From: Nitrospiraceae bacterium
Lineage (GTDB): Bacteria > Nitrospirota > Thermodesulfovibrionia > Thermodesulfovibrionales > Dissulfurispiraceae
Assembly (NCBI GenBank): GCA_003170655.1
Contig: PMYY01000023.1
Span: 1 to 5,424 of the forward strand
Length of the DNA: 5,424 bases
Reading direction: 5' to 3'
Below the pieces are notes generated by a model. It had not been told where the DNA came from. It saw only the letters and a program-made list of their open reading frames with translations, and searched no databases. A program made the position numbers and the translations under genes. Shown here piece after piece: positions 5,152 to 5,424 of the stretch (its first letter is position 1; the number at the start of each line of letters is the position of its first letter).

Positions 5152-5424
5152 ATGGCTCACTTCCATGTTAAGACGAAGAAGGGAAGACCCTACCTTTACG
5201 TTCGTGAGATCGCCAGGGTGGAAGGCAAACCCAAGGTGGTCTCCCAGATATATATCGGATCCCCGGAGCGGGTCGCTCGTCTTGCGGTGGGTTTGGGGGA
5301 TGGAGCGGTCAAACTCAAGGTTGAAGAGTATGGCGCCTTGTGGCTGGCTGGGCAGATTGATCGAGATATGGATCTCGTGCGTATTGTCGACGAAGTGATC
5401 CCCCGAGGTGATCGTGAGGAAGGG
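5152..5424 (+). CDS. IS1634/IS4-family transposase, N-terminal part (runs off window)
   Basis: Ninety-one codons are present and the frame is open to the window end. The opening MAHFHVKTKKGRPYLYVREI, then GKPKVVSQIYIGSPERV (25-41), then EEYGALWLAGQID (58-70) is the characteristic N-terminal region of IS1634-type DDE transposases, which have a short strand-rich start containing GKPKVVSQ.YLGSPE. The catalytic DDE residues lie further on and are outside the window, so intactness cannot be judged. The enzyme would cut and join the ends of its own element. The start is fixed by a TGA at 5137-5139 in frame upstream and by the absence of any other near start; there is no ribosome binding site, and the promoter abuts the ATG. 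Confidence 0.85.
   Translation, partial: MAHFHVKTKKGRPYLYVREIARVEGKPKVVSQIYIGSPERVARLAVGLGDGAVKLKVEEYGALWLAGQIDRDMDLVRIVDEVIPRGDREEG

Larger units (their letters stand above)
5117..5424 (+). mobile_element. Left part of an IS1634/IS4-like insertion sequence
   Basis: The transposase start and its promoter mark the left end of an insertion sequence that continues beyond the window. The exact left terminus is not determined: terminal inverted repeats need the missing right end. The coding part is visibly GC-richer than the AT-rich 200 bases before it, which fits an inserted element. The listed start is the promoter; the true boundary could lie some tens of bases to either side. Confidence 0.6.

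Noticed and set aside
5117..5398. Plus-strand 93-codon frame at the right end
   Set aside because: It is out of frame with the IS1634-like transposase, which starts at 5152 and matches its family; the frame begins inside the promoter.

Overview
The window looks like a piece of a Gram-negative bacterial chromosome from a hopanoid-producing lineage. The clearest gene, hpnJ, occurs in hopanoid producers such as Proteobacteria, Nitrospirota, Methylomirabilota and Desulfobacterota. Base composition is roughly balanced, with AT-richer intergenic stretches. The sequence alone does not settle the phylum. I see no rRNA, tRNA, CRISPR array or plasmid/phage backbone.

Layout from left to right. Positions 1-315 hold no gene I can support. 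At 316-696 on the minus strand lies the C-terminal end of a phospholipase D / cardiolipin-synthase-like gene. It keeps one complete HKD motif and its natural C-terminus, but lacks its N-terminal part, so it is a truncated remnant. At 861-2285 (minus) is an intact hpnJ, encoding the radical SAM enzyme of hopanoid side-chain (cyclitol ether) maturation, with a strong Shine-Dalgarno. A gene-free stretch of about 500 bases (2299-2790) separates it from an intact kinase-like APH-family phosphotransferase at 2791-3843 (minus). A strong 15-bp hairpin terminator (3902-3935) closes the next minus-strand gene, at 3965-4435, which encodes a small exported protein with a highly charged tail.

From 4544 to 4947 (minus) there is a gene-like trace with a CxxC start, interrupted by an in-frame TAG and a frameshift. 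I read it as a pseudogene of an unrecognised family. The right end (5117-5424, plus) is the start of an insertion sequence. A perfect-consensus sigma70 promoter sits directly on the start codon of an IS1634/IS4-like transposase that runs out of the window. Inverted and direct repeats lie just upstream.

The intact genes do not form an obvious operon. hpnJ stands alone here without hpnI or hpnK beside it, the kinase and the exported protein appear to be separate units, and two broken genes plus an IS suggest a locus undergoing rearrangement and decay. I found no convincing new multi-gene system. The most interesting points are the apparently leaderless perfect promoter of the IS, the repeats around it, and the interrupted CxxC gene.
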